Shown here: positions 6,301-10,784 of the stretch, in pieces
Position numbering within the stretch: the stretch's first letter is position 1
How the letters are laid out: the number at the start of each line of letters is the position of its first letter
Translations under genes and position numbers: made by a program
The notes under the pieces: model-generated
Databases searched by the model: none
The model's input: only the letters and a program-made list of their open reading frames with translations
What the model was told of the DNA's origin: nothing
Origin: Baffinella frigidus
Taxonomy: Eukaryota; Cryptophyceae; Cryptomonadales; Baffinellaceae
Assembly: GCA_026770585.1 (NCBI GenBank)
Contig: MU646471.1
Location: 364,564 to 376,648 of the forward strand
Direction of reading: 5' to 3'
DNA length: 12,085 nucleotides

Positions 6301-7248
6301 TGGGTAGTTTCCCTACGGAATTAGGTAGGACCTAGCTACCGTAGGCCGTAGGGCTCCTAGGACTTCCTTTCCTACGAGCACTCGGCCTACGGTAGGAGGT
6401 CCTAGGCAATGCCGTAGGCGAAACTACCGAACAATGCCGGGAGTTTTACGACTAGCATGCGGCAGATGCTTCACCAGAGAATGACAGACGCCCATCATTG
6501 CCACGATCTCTCGAGAGCTTCGTGGGGCCCCTCATGCTTCATGCGTTGTGCTCCATGGGTCAACCGTCGGGTACGCTGTGTTGTTGAGCACGCACAAGCC
6601 CGCTTGCGAAAAACGCACGGAGGCCCCGCCCATGACAGGGGGGCAGCGCGTCCGTCACCAGGGGGGGTGGGAGGGCTGGGGCGGAGCACGGACCTCAGCG
6701 TCGGAAAGCCCGAAGCGGGTCTTGAGCGCCGACTTGGTTGCATCCCTGGCCCCCCATTCAAAGACTCAGTTGAGCGCGACGCAGCTTGCAACGTGCCACG
6801 TTTTCGGCTTCCCCGCTGGATCTCGCTGGCCTTGCTCGCCATGCCGTCGCAATTCTCGCTGCTGACTATTGGCCCCAGCATTTCTTGCTCCAGATTGTGG
6901 AAAGGCTCGGTGGGGGGAGGCACCAGCTGGTGAACCAGCGCTCGCGCATGAGCTCCGAGTTCTCAATCATTTCGGAAGTCGACATCCGCGCGGCACCGAC
7001 ACCTATGCAAGATGCCGTGGCCTCAGGTCAGCCACCTCATCATTTCACCATCTTCGCAACCCAGCATCCCCCCAATGATACAGACCAGGATTCTTACCAT
7101 TGGCGATGCGTCCCGGGCGGAGGGCCGGGTGCGACGCCGCGATGGGCGCACGGGCAGAGCGCGAGAGCCCGACCGGGGAGGGTGCGAACGCAGAGGCGCT
7201 CGCCACGCCGGCGGCAGCCGCCGCGAGGTAGACCGAGAGCCGCGGCAT
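255..7248 (-). CDS. pdhA: Plastid pyruvate dehydrogenase E1 component, alpha subunit (14 exons; 3' end off window)
   Basis: E1 alpha pairs with E1 beta to form the thiamine-diphosphate dehydrogenase that decarboxylates pyruvate in the plastid PDH complex, feeding acetyl-CoA to fatty-acid synthesis. Joining exons 7098-7248, 6924-7002, 6694-6745, 5933-6051, 5663-5778, 4733-4791, 4347-4466, 3232-3304, 2802-2921, 2438-2515, 1773-1826, 1108-1181, 862-949 and 255-328 gives about 418 residues through GT-AG, phase-matched junctions. Family landmarks appear in order: FMHLDNGQE, YYREHTHAL, MAELFGK, GGSMH, GEGGAQNGRMAE, VVIDNGRAINTF, HYGVPG, FRFNGHSPADPEHER and KKWARAEADP. A signal peptide with ASA/FAP precedes the enzyme, so I infer import into a complex plastid. 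The TDP motif reads GEG...DN rather than the usual GDG...NN. One homopolymer frameshift lies in exon 7. The identity is firm; the plastid location is inferred from the leader. The last residues and stop codon lie beyond position 1 or in an exon I did not find. Confidence 0.93.
343..482 (+). repeat. Telomere-like tract, GGGTTTAGGG type, pdhA intron 13
   Basis: Degenerate 7-mers GGGTTTA, GGGTTTC and GGGTTTG; the G-rich strand is antisense to pdhA. Confidence 0.85.
564..949 (-). repeat. Tandem duplication (about 193-194 bp) covering pdhA exon 13
   Basis: The 564 and 758 copies start with GACTATTCCAAAGTTGACA and run through the intron 13 donor into the exon. The downstream copy of the exon (669-735) reads PIVIFEKYLADNNIATQEEI then DV before its own donor; differences are D to E, A to V and one silent change. 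It lacks the exon's first third. A hairpin, AAAGTTGAC to GTCAACTTT, sits at 767-808. Confidence 0.85.
862..949 (-). CDS. pdhA: pdhA exon 13
   Basis: The exon encodes (K)WARAEADPIVIFEKYLADN then NIATQDEIDA, matching the family's W-x-x-x-DPI-x-x-F-x-x-x-L-x-x-x-G/N-x-x-T-x-x-E stretch. Acceptor is ACCCAG, donor GTAACC, phase 0 out. It lies in a tandem duplication of about 193 bp whose other copy (669-735) keeps a readable but 5'-incomplete version. Confidence 0.93.
952..1106 (+). repeat. Telomere-like tract, GGGTTTT type, pdhA intron 12
   Basis: Six or more nearly perfect GGGTTTT units around 976-1023, then mixed GGGTTCn and GGGTTTC. It makes up nearly the whole intron. Confidence 0.85.
1108..1181 (-). 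CDS. pdhA: pdhA exon 12: GHS loop
   Basis: The exon encodes VHTFRFNGHSPADPEHERGR then KFEK plus two bases. The (Y/F)R-x-x-GHS-x-x-DP loop carries the active-site His (phosphorylation-loop region of mitochondrial homologues). Acceptor is ATGCAG, donor GTACAC. Its 5' end is echoed twice at 1330-1384 and 1466-1492. Confidence 0.93.
1199..1450 (+). repeat. Degenerate GTGTTAGACACACTTA array
   Basis: Units of about 17-20 bp, GTGTTAGACACACTTAnA and variants, recur at least eight times, split by the exon 12 echo. Confidence 0.75.
1330..1492 (-). repeat. Echoes of pdhA exon 12, 5' end, in intron 11
   Basis: 1330-1384 copies GCCCGTTGAACCGGAACGTG, the acceptor and 40 bp of flanking intron from 1157-1211; 1466-1492 copies the middle 25 bases. 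In gene A sense both lie before the exon, that is, they are decoy acceptors with partial exon. Confidence 0.8.
1515..1760 (+). repeat. GTTTATT-rich, almost cytosine-free tract
   Basis: This plus-strand stretch of intron 11 consists of TTTATTG-like units with few C's. In gene A sense it is an A/C-rich tract with CAATAAA units. It has no exon. Confidence 0.75.
1773..1826 (-). CDS. pdhA: pdhA exon 11
   Basis: This 18-codon exon encodes AGRAVTDYVRTNGPAILQ, equivalent to the helix ending in GP-x-x-L/I that precedes the TYR-x-GHS loop. Acceptor is CTCCAG, donor GTTACC, phase 0 at both ends. Confidence 0.9.
1860..2098 (+). repeat. Telomere-like tract, GGGGTTA then GGTTTAT types, pdhA intron 10
   Basis: GGGGTTA units at about 1917-1953 grade into GGGGTAA and then GGTTTAT units. 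Confidence 0.85.
2113..2437 (-). repeat. Two tandem units carrying the 3' part of pdhA exon 10
   Basis: Units start at 2113 and 2269 (156 bp apart) and the third copy, at 2433, is the true exon. Each unit has about 50 bp of exon 3' end, then GACAGGGTGTCCCCGGGTGA, a GCTGACAT octamer run and CAGGTCTAGGGAGG. Octamer number differs between units. Confidence 0.88.
2438..2515 (-). CDS. pdhA: pdhA exon 10
   Basis: The exon encodes DVFLQGQHYGVPG then VKIDGQDLVGTLQ, matching the conserved A-x-x-YG-x-PG-x-x-V-DG-x-D strand-turn. It is 26 codons, phase 0 at both ends, acceptor CTACAG, donor GTGCCT. It is the last unit of a tandem repeat whose other two units (2113 and 2269 onward) carry only its 3' part, and its 5' part is echoed twice upstream at 2572-2611 and 2700-2730. 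Confidence 0.93.
2572..2730 (-). repeat. Two echoes of pdhA exon 10, 5' part
   Basis: 2572-2611 and 2700-2730 copy the acceptor and first 30 or so exon bases, GTGCTGnCCCTGCAnnAAC and CGTCCTG. They lie upstream of the exon in sense, separated by telomere-like repeat. Confidence 0.82.
2802..2921 (-). CDS. pdhA: pdhA exon 9
   Basis: The exon encodes NGRMAETLNAAAKEKLPILF then VVIDNGRAINTFTGDVAKNQ. Asn of VVIDN closes the thiamine-diphosphate motif about 27 residues after GEG. The exon is exactly 40 codons, phase 0 at both ends, with acceptor GAGCAG and donor GTGAAC. It has no obvious echo. Confidence 0.95.
3091..3119 (-). repeat. Echo of pdhA exon 8, TDP-motif segment, in intron 8
   Basis: In sense it reads IVFFGEGGA, against IVFIGEGGA in the exon, then diverges. 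It is followed by TTTCGGG-type repeat. No usable exon borders are seen. Confidence 0.75.
3119..3225 (+). repeat. Telomere-like and AT-rich tract, pdhA intron 8
   Basis: GGGTTTC units, then TTTATAGT-type AT-rich units. No exon seen beyond the exon 8 echo. Confidence 0.7.
3232..3304 (-). CDS. pdhA: pdhA exon 8: thiamine-diphosphate motif start
   Basis: The exon encodes ERDPEKFKGDDRISIVFI followed by GEGGAQ, with phase 1 in and phase 0 out. GEG stands where most E1 alpha proteins have GDG, which begins the Mg-thiamine-diphosphate binding motif; the acidic ligand is retained as Glu. Acceptor is CACCAG and donor GTATGA. Confidence 0.92.
3305..3640. other. Part of pdhA intron 7 without a gene
   Basis: GC-balanced, non-telomeric sequence with internal direct repeats (CGGATTYCCT, CTCAAGGCCYGGTC at about 3351-3380 and 3471-3500, and CAGnAGAGTCT). 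A plus-strand open frame here has no family features and I treat it as chance. Confidence 0.55.
3648..4145 (+). repeat. Telomere-like tract with exon echoes, pdhA intron 7
   Basis: GGGTTTAGGG, GGGTGTA (five units near 4098-4133) and diverged G/T-rich sequence. A patch at 4215-4298 has the opposite, C-rich orientation. Confidence 0.75.
3908..4226 (-). repeat. Three echoes of pdhA exon 7, 3' part, in intron 7
   Basis: 4151-4226 copies about 75 bases with roughly 10% changes; 3908-3933 and 3968-3983 copy only the last 16-26 exon bases with the donor. All are preceded or followed by TTTAGGG-type tracts. Confidence 0.85.
4347..4466 (-). CDS. pdhA: pdhA exon 7, with one-base frame break
   Basis: The exon encodes GAGGSMHIF, then DQETNFQGGWALVSEQLPYA and AGAARSILLD. 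GGSMH and the GG-W-x-x-V block are family signatures. The exon is 120 nt where the reading needs 119: an A run at 4440-4444 (T run in sense) has five bases where four keep frame between HIF and DQET. Both sides are well conserved, so a homopolymer sequencing or assembly error is likeliest; a real frameshift allele is the alternative. Donor is GTGCGC. Echoes of its 3' part lie at 4151-4226, 3908-3933 and 3968-3983. Confidence 0.9.
4440..4444. other. Frame-breaking A run in pdhA exon 7
   Basis: Five A's occur here; four would keep the conserved frame across the exon. Everything 5' and 3' of it in the gene reads cleanly. Confidence 0.85.
4471..4732 (+). repeat. Telomere-like tract, GGGGTTT then GGGTGTA types, pdhA intron 6
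   Basis: About seven GGGGTTT units at 4484-4531, GGGTTTA units at 4626-4655, GGGTGTA units at 4681-4722. The GACCGAGCAGG donor-side segment recurs at 4577-4588 and 4729-4740. Confidence 0.85.
4733..4791 (-). CDS. pdhA: pdhA exon 6
   Basis: The exon encodes (G)VQPGPIMAELFGKMGGTCS, the conserved MAELFGK...GTC segment just ahead of the GGSMH motif. Acceptor is TTCCAG, donor GTCGCC, phase 0 out. At least four decayed copies of this exon lie upstream of it in intron 5. Confidence 0.93.
4838..5310 (-). repeat. Four echoes of pdhA exon 6 in intron 5
   Basis: Copies at 4838-4890, 5036-5070, 5113-5176 and 5268-5310 keep parts of the exon and a shared downstream segment GGTGAGGCCA...AGAACATGGA. The first reads GVHPGAIMASMF in sense against GVQPGPIMAELF in the exon. 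Each is tied to a short telomere-like tract. Confidence 0.78.
5190..5500 (+). repeat. Telomere-like tracts, pdhA intron 5
   Basis: GGGTTTAGGG units at 5215-5242 and 5364-5396, and degenerate ones to 5480, interrupted by exon echoes. Further short tracts are at 4805-4822 and 5083-5112. Confidence 0.8.
5401..5540 (-). repeat. Two echoes of pdhA exon 5, 3' end, in intron 5
   Basis: 5481-5540 matches 5652-5711 over 60 bases with one mismatch, covering the last 49 exon bases and the donor. 5401-5433 is an older copy of the last 30 bases. Confidence 0.88.
5577..5622. mobile_element. Fragment of family C
   Basis: GCCTACGGATTGCCTACGG and TTCCTACGAC recall the left half of the family C elements. It sits between the echo at 5481-5540 and pdhA exon 5; no right half is present. 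Confidence 0.45.
5663..5778 (-). CDS. pdhA: pdhA exon 5
   Basis: The exon encodes (G)FMHLDNGQETIPAMVADSI, then KQGDTKYSYYREHTHALAS. HLDNGQE and YREH are conserved positions of the E1 alpha active-site region. It follows acceptor GCAG and ends phase 1 at donor GTAAAT. Its 3' 50 bases plus donor are repeated downstream at 5481-5540. Confidence 0.94.
5894..5920 (-). mobile_element. Single inverted end of family A in pdhA intron 4
   Basis: In sense these 27 bases begin CCACCAACCCTCACGA, nearly the same as the end of the 9035-9189 element. They start 12 nt after the exon 4 donor. The partner end is missing; the rest of the intron is unrelated and ends in a TTTATT/TTTG-rich tract (5788-5836). I read it as a truncated element. 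Confidence 0.65.
5933..6051 (-). CDS. pdhA: pdhA exon 4: start of E1 alpha catalytic domain
   Basis: The exon encodes VAKYDNINKEDLMASYAMM then QLCRQFENTCNQQYMQGNIR plus two bases. This is the family's first helix, the L-Y-x-x-M...R-x-F-E...Y-x-x-G-x-I-R-G pattern. The acceptor CAG is at 6052-6054 and the donor is GTCCGTGCC. Foldback-element ends lie on both sides: one starts at 6055 directly behind the acceptor, the other ends at 5920, 12 nt into the downstream intron. Confidence 0.92.
6055..6194. mobile_element. Introner-like foldback element, family A, in pdhA intron 3
   Basis: The element is about 140 bp with inverted ends of about 30 bp that begin CCACCAGCCCTCAGAG on one side and CCACCCGCCCTCAGAG on the other. 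It carries no protein-coding capacity. Its left end touches the acceptor CAG (6052-6054) of pdhA exon 4, so the intron's 3' splice site lies exactly at the element border. It is related to the element at 9035-9189. Confidence 0.75.
6286..6447. mobile_element. Foldback element, family C, in pdhA intron 3
   Basis: Inverted arms share AAACTCCCGG, GGTAGTTT and CCTACGG, and the interior carries the pair CTACCGTAGGCC and GGCCTACGGTAGG with CTCCTAGGACTT between. The interior is the same family as 11756-11896, but the outermost bases differ, so the arms are diverged. Confidence 0.75.
6694..6745 (-). CDS. pdhA: pdhA exon 3
   Basis: This short exon lies between acceptor CCAG and donor GTCCGTGC. It completes the TGG codon from exon 2 and encodes DATKSALKTRFGLSDAE in phase 0, matching the phase-0 start of exon 4. 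It is the only reading I found between 6052 and 6923 that reconciles the phases of exons 2 and 4. Sequence conservation alone would not identify it. Confidence 0.65.
6924..7002 (-). CDS. pdhA: pdhA exon 2
   Basis: The exon follows the acceptor TAG at 7003-7005 and joins in phase to exon 1 to give ...RIANGVGAARM, then STSEMIENSELMRERWFTS. It ends phase 2 (TG) at the donor GTGCCT. This is the transit peptide-to-mature junction, so family conservation is low here; the call rests on splice phase on both sides. Confidence 0.7.
7098..7248 (-). CDS. pdhA: pdhA exon 1: bipartite plastid leader
   Basis: The exon encodes 50 residues plus one base and ends at a strong donor, GTAAGA. The leader reads MPRLSVYL followed by an Ala-rich hydrophobic core and then ASASAFAPSP. 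The predicted signal-peptide cleavage falls at A20/F21, with Phe as first residue of the transit peptide. The following SRSARAP and ALRPGR stretch is Ser/Arg/Ala-rich and lacks acidic residues, as transit peptides do. The ATG at 7246-7248 is chosen because it starts the hydrophobic signal sequence directly. Confidence 0.85.
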
Positions 7249-7573
7249 CCCCTTGGCAAGATCGTGGGATTTTGCCCATGTAAAGGAAATTGTTCAGGTT
7301 GTGAGTTGTTGCGCTCAAACGAGGAAAGAGATTCAAGGTTATGAGTTTGGAGATCAAACGAGAGGATTAACGGTGGGCGTGGGGGGTTTCCCCCCTTTCC
7401 TCGCCTGTACATCGCGCAAGGAGAGCGCTGCTCGTCCCGTCAGCCGCACCGCATCCCCCCGTCCCCTCTCGTGCCAAGAACCAGAGAAAGTTCTGTCCGG
7501 TGAAGCCTATCGCAGACCTGGTTGCGGTGTCGGGCGATTTCTCCTGGCGTCTTGACGAGGGCTCGCCGCGGAG
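7249..7573. promoter_or_regulatory. Divergent upstream region of pdhA and gene B
   Basis: This 325-bp gap separates the two start codons and must hold both 5' ends. I see no TATA box. It contains an imperfect direct repeat, about 35 bp (7292-7325 and 7332-7365), sharing GTTnTGAGTT and TCAAACGAG, and a G6-TTT-C6 palindrome near 7383-7397. Transcription start sites cannot be placed from sequence. Confidence 0.5.
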
Positions 7574-7678
7574 ATGGGGGCCGCGGCTGGGAAGGGAAAG
7601 GAGAAGGAGCCAAAGTTCAAGAACGGTTGGGATCAGTCGGCGGCAGGGGCCGCGGCGCAGGCAAAGGCGGAGCATAGG
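7574..7678 (+). CDS. Gene B exon 1
   Basis: The exon is 35 codons, from ATG to donor GTAATG, encoding MGAAAGKGKEKEPKFKNGWD then QSAAGAAAQAKAEHR. It is low in hydrophobic residues, with no signal peptide. The ATG is the first in this frame after the divergent gap and sits in a GAGATGG context. Confidence 0.7.
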
Positions 7679-10600
7679 GTAATGCGCCCATCTCTCATCT
7701 GTCGAGCTGCCGACCAGGCGCTGAGTACAGACGCTGGGCAGACCCCCACTCTGCGGCCCGTGCTCTTCCTCGGTTGAACATCCTGACGCTGTTGCAGGAG
7801 GCCAAGATGAAAGGCAAGGACCCAAAGAACAAGGACAAGAAGGTATCCTGACACCATCGCCAGCCACCAGAAGTGAACCAAAGCAAACGTTGATTTCCCC
7901 TGCAGATTAAACGCTCAGGTCTTAGTCAGCAGGGGAAATCAACGTTTGCCATTCTTCGATTTGGTTCTCTTCTGGTGCTTGGTGGCAGCCTCTCACCGCC
8001 CTGCAAGTCCGTTCCCATGTTCATCCGGGAACATGTTTAATTTGAAAGAAAATGGCCTATCAAACCGGGTTCTGGTCATAATTAAATTTACTTAGGGCCA
8101 TAATTAACCTTCGTTCAGCACCTATGCACAAATGAGGATCAATTTTCTTTCAAATTAAACATGTCCCCGGATAAGTGTGGGCGTCGAACGTGCTTGGTTG
8201 GGCGTGTTGGCATATTGGGGTGGGCGATGGGCCCTAAACCCTAAACCCTAAACCCTAAACCCTAAACCCTAAGCCCTAAACCCTAACCCTAAAACCTAAA
8301 CACCAAACCCCACAACCCACACCCTTAACTCCAAGGTCCGAACCTCAAAAATTAAACCTGACACCCCCAACCCAAACCCCAAACCCCAAACCCCAAACCC
8401 CAAACCCCAAACCCCAACCCCCAACGCCCAAACCCCAAACCCCAAAACGCGCGCTCTCGCAGATGGTGGGAACACCCACCCCCCTAACCCCAAACCCCAA
8501 CCCCCAACCCCCAAACCCTCACCCCTCACCCCTAACCCCGAACCCGGGGGAAGATGGCGCCCAACAGCCACCCGAAGTTAACCAGATCGGGATGATTACC
8601 GTGTAGTAAATTTCCCAGCAGGTACACTACACGTCTCAGGACAGGAGGTACATCACAGACGTGTACCTCTGGGGGGTATGGGGGGGGGGATAGTCAACTC
8701 CGGCCCGATGTGGTGCTCTGCAGGGGGGTGTTGCGTGGCAGCCGGGGCAGAAGATGATCTCGCATCATGGGAAAATAGACAACTCCGAGTGTGGGCTTCG
8801 GACATGAGGTACATCTCAGACGTGTGTACCTCTGGGGGGTCTGAGGGGGGGGATCGTCAACTCCGGCCTGATTTGGTCCTCTTCAGGTGGGTGGTGGGTG
8901 GCAGCCGGGGGGGGGTTAGTCAACTCCGCCCCGGTGTGGGGCTCTGCATGGGGGTGTTGCGTGGCAGCCGGGACAGAAGATTATCTCGCATCATGTGTAC
9001 CTCTTGGGGGGAAAACAGTCAACACCGCCCCGTTCCACCAACCCTCCCGGTTGGACCAAATCATCGATTTTAGACTTGAGATTTGCCCCTGCAGAGACCC
9101 CAGATCCGGGGTCTCTGCAAGGGTAAATCAAGGGGAAAGAAATCTACAATCTAAAATCGACGATTTGGTCCAATCGTGAGGGCTGGTGGTGCTCTGCAGG
9201 GGGGTGCTGCGTGGCAGCCGGGGCAGAAGATTATCTCGCATCAACTTGGGGGGTTGCGGCACGACTTTGACGACACGCCCATCGACACCAATGGTGCCTC
9301 TAAACCTTTAACCCTGAACCATAAACCCCACATCCTAAATTCTAAACCATAAACCATACACCATAAACCCTAAACCCTAAACCATAAACCCTAAATCCGG
9401 TCCGACTTGTCCGCTTCTTGGGGTTAGAGGTTGCGACTTTGCGACTATTTTATGTGAACCCGTCATAATACATGAAACACGTACAACCCTCTTAAAATTC
9501 TGGATGAGAAGGAGGGTGTGTCCCACACCCTCAGGGTGTGATCCCACACCCTCCCGCACCCTCCTCCTCATCCACGCCATATCACTCCTCCGATCCCGGC
9601 AGTGGGGTTGCGGCACGACTTGGTGTGTCCCACACCCTCAGGATGTGTCGCACACCCTCCTCCTCATCCACGCCTGTATCACTCCTCCGATCCCGGCAGT
9701 GGGTTTGGACTTGACTTCGACGATACACCGATCGATACCTCCTAACCCTGAACCCTGAACCCTAGACCATAAACCATAAACCCTAAACCCTAAACCCTAA
9801 ACCATGAACCCCAGACCCCAAACCCCAAACCCCAAACCACAAACCACAAACCCTAAACTACAAACCACAAACCCTAAACCCTAAACCCCACATCTCATGC
9901 ATGCATGCCAGCATCTCGTCCTACTCAGTCAGTGAATCGTCGCGTTCTGAAATCCCCACTTGTGATCTTGGCGTGGGCACTACTGAACCTCCCTGGCGTG
10001 CCTTTCGATCTCAACACGGGACTGATGCAGGGCCGTAACGTGACCAACATTCAAACGCAAGTTTCTTTGATCGTGTCCAATTTTAGGCAATTTTGGCGTG
10101 TGCAGCGATCTCCACCGTGACTTAAGTTAACGGAGGTTCCACGTTTGCTTTGCGACGTCTCACTCTCGAAGTTTGTCTGGGTGGGCAGCGATAAATACCC
10201 ACTTGTGATCTTGGCGTGGACATCCCATCCACTTAGCAGCCACTGGGGGCTTCACGGATACAGTCCATCTAAACTATTTGTATTGGAATCTTATCCATTG
10301 CCCTGGAACCTAACCGGAATTTCACCTTGAACTCAAGGTGAAAAGGTCCTCGGTCGTTGCTAAGTGGTGTCTCGTTGGGCAGCGATAAATACCCACTTGT
10401 GATCTTAGCATGCACCTCTCGTGCCCTCTGGTGAAGTTTGACACTGCCGTGTCTCCATGCCTGTGTTTTTAAAAAGTTGTTTGCTCTCACCACGCCAGGT
10501 CATAACTCGCAATTTCAGCGTACAAGTCCTTTTAAACATTTGTACCCGGATCCGGAAATTTTGTATTCGGACCGGACGTGGAAACGACGAACCGTCGCGA

Positions 10601-10774
10601 CTTGGCGGGGACCGCACACCCATTTAGTACCACGAAACGAACCGTTGCGTCCTGAAATTCCCAGTAATGACCTGGCGTGGTTGAGCAGCGATCTACAAGA
10701 ACATGCGGGAGTTCAACATCAAGGGCTTTTCACCGCTCAAGGCGGGCGAGCAAGCGCTTCATGCCGCCCAAGAG
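7574..10774 (+). CDS. Gene B: unrecognised Lys/Ala-rich protein, tentative five-exon model, 3' end not found
   Basis: The two first exons (7574-7678, 7798-7842) are well supported by start, GT-AG sites and matching phase 0. They encode a hydrophilic N-terminus, MGAAAGKGKEKEPKFKNGWD... then EAKMKGKDPKNKDKK. Three further exons are proposed because they are phase-compatible and sit at the splice-site positions of foldback elements, as in pdhA: 7989-8006, 9200-9293 and 10689-10774. Decayed copies of the latter two lie in neighbouring introns, the same behaviour shown by pdhA exons. I do not recognise the protein. Residues such as GLRHDFDDTPIDTN and KNMREFNIKGFSPLKAGEQ look protein-like but match no family I can name. 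The orientation of the C-rich repeats from 8230 to 9895 also supports a plus-strand gene. The end of the gene is unknown. Confidence 0.5.
7798..7842 (+). CDS. Gene B exon 2
   Basis: The exon is 15 codons, EAKMKGKDPKNKDKK, between a pyrimidine-preceded acceptor GTTGCAG and donor GTATCC, phase 0 at both ends. A foldback element begins 16 nt after the donor. Confidence 0.68.
7859..7988. mobile_element. Foldback element, family B, in gene B intron 2
   Basis: Inverted arms share CCACCAGAAG, GAACCAAA and the 21-bp core AAACGTTGATTTCCCCTGC plus flanking bases, around a 25-bp loop. The right arm has about 12 extra bases. The element starts about 16 nt after the donor of gene B exon 2 and ends in TGGTGGCAG, itself a usable acceptor. 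Confidence 0.72.
7989..8006 (+). CDS. Gene B possible 18-nt microexon
   Basis: Six codons, PLTALQ, lie between a TGGTGGCAG acceptor and a GTCCGT donor. The acceptor is the end of one foldback element; a second begins 17 nt after the donor. GTCCGT is also the start of pdhA introns 3 and 4. Phase 0 at both ends fits exons 2 and 4, but skipping it would also keep frame, so it is only a candidate. Confidence 0.33.
8024..8171. mobile_element. Foldback element, family D
   Basis: Inverted arms of about 32 bp share TCCGGG, ACATGTTTAATTTGAAAG and AAAAT, with one or two mismatches. The interior is AT-rich. It lies 17 nt after the possible donor at 8007. No coding capacity. Confidence 0.75.
8231..8548 (+). 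repeat. Telomere-like tract, CCCTAAA then CCCCAAA types, gene B intron
   Basis: About eight units, mostly CCCTAAA, at 8231-8296, then CCCCAAA units at 8375-8415 and degenerate copies. The C-rich strand is now the plus strand, that is, sense for gene B. Confidence 0.9.
8711..8993 (+). repeat. Three echoes of the gene B exon at 9200
   Basis: Copies at 8711-8769, 8876-8912 and 8941-8993 carry GCTCTGCAnGGGGG and GCGTGGCAGCCGGG, the acceptor and first exon codons. They are joined by GTACCTCTGGGGGG and AGTCAACTCCG segments that repeat with them from 8650. Confidence 0.8.
9035..9189. mobile_element. Introner-like foldback element, family A, near gene B exon 9200-9293
   Basis: This element of about 155 bp is palindromic almost throughout. 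Outer ends are CCACCAACCCTCCCGG and CCACCAGCCCTCACGA on opposite strands, both continuing into TTGGACCAAATC; a second nested palindrome centres on CCAGATCCGG near 9105. It ends 10 nt before the proposed exon start at 9200. No open reading frame of note; probably non-autonomous. Confidence 0.8.
9200..9293 (+). CDS. Gene B probable exon
   Basis: An open stretch of 31 codons plus one base follows acceptor CTCTGCAG and ends at donor GTGCCT. It reads GGAAWQPGQKIISHQLGG then LRHDFDDTPIDTN. A foldback element ends 10 nt before the exon. Partial copies of its 5' part lie at 8711-8769, 8876-8912 and 8941-8993, and of its 3' part at 9603-9621 and 9699-9740, all interrupted or decayed. An acceptor inside the exon cannot be excluded. 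Confidence 0.45.
9298..9397 (+). repeat. Telomere-like tract, CCCTAAAC/CCATAAA, gene B intron
   Basis: Degenerate CCCTAAA and CCATAAA units start within 10 bp of the donor at 9294. Confidence 0.85.
9515..9740 (+). repeat. Direct repeat of about 100 bp with exon fragments
   Basis: 9515-9620 and 9621-9740 share GTGTCCCACACCCTCAGG, CCTCCTCCTCATCCACGCC and ATCACTCCTCCGATCCCGG, each ending in a decayed copy of the 3' part of exon 9200-9293 (9603-9621, 9699-9740). A hairpin CACACCCTCAGGGTGTG is at 9524-9540. Confidence 0.75.
9741..9895 (+). repeat. Telomere-like tract, CCCTAAA/CCCCAAA/CCACAAA, gene B intron
   Basis: Units follow directly on the exon echo ending at 9740. Confidence 0.85.
9935..9977 (+). 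repeat. Solo family E right end
   Basis: This matches the right 43 bases of the 10490-10680 element, including CGTTCTGAAAT and TTGGCGTGG. No left partner nearby. Two shorter repeats of CCCACTTGTGATCTTGGCG or a close variant follow at 10198-10220 and 10391-10413. Confidence 0.55.
10184..10410 (+). repeat. Direct repeat GGGCAGCGATAAATACCCAC
   Basis: A segment of about 35 bp occurs twice, at 10184-10220 and 10377-10410, with CAGCGAT also at 10102 and at the true exon border near 10686. It joins a copy of the exon's acceptor (GCAGCGAT) to a family E end. A perfect 10-bp-arm palindrome, TTCACCTTGA/TCAAGGTGAA, lies between at 10321-10342. Confidence 0.55.
10490..10680. mobile_element. Foldback element, family E, before gene B exon 10689-10774
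   Basis: Inverted ends share CCACGCCAGGTCAT and, further in, GAATTTCAG with minor changes. About 190 bp with no coding capacity. The right end, ACCTGGCGTGG, is followed directly by TTGAGCAG, the proposed acceptor. Confidence 0.68.
10689..10774 (+). CDS. Gene B probable exon
   Basis: The exon follows acceptor TTGAGCAG, directly behind a foldback element ending at 10680. It completes an Ala codon from the previous exon and reads IYKNMREFNIKGFSPL then KAGEQALHAAQE. The donor is GTTCTTCTCC at 10775, followed at 10785 by the inverted end of another element. An alternative donor, GTAAGA, lies at 10828 after 18 more open codons. Its 3' half recurs, decayed, at 11022-11080, 11171-11190, 11269-11304 and 11407-11450. 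Confidence 0.45.
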
Positions 10775-10784
10775 GTTCTTCTCC

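Noticed and set aside
6457-7283. Long overlapping open frames on both strands
   Set aside because: They overlap pdhA exons 1-3 and introns 1-2, lack family motifs, and are explained by GC-rich composition.
8231-8296. A chromosome end or fresh telomere fusion
   Set aside because: Tracts are short, degenerate, scattered through introns and followed by more genic sequence on both sides.
8296-8571. Minus-strand Gly/Val/Trp-rich open frame
   Set aside because: It is only the translation of CCCCAAA-type repeats; the same holds for frames at 81-305, 240-434, 872-1247, 4077-4268 and 955-1206.
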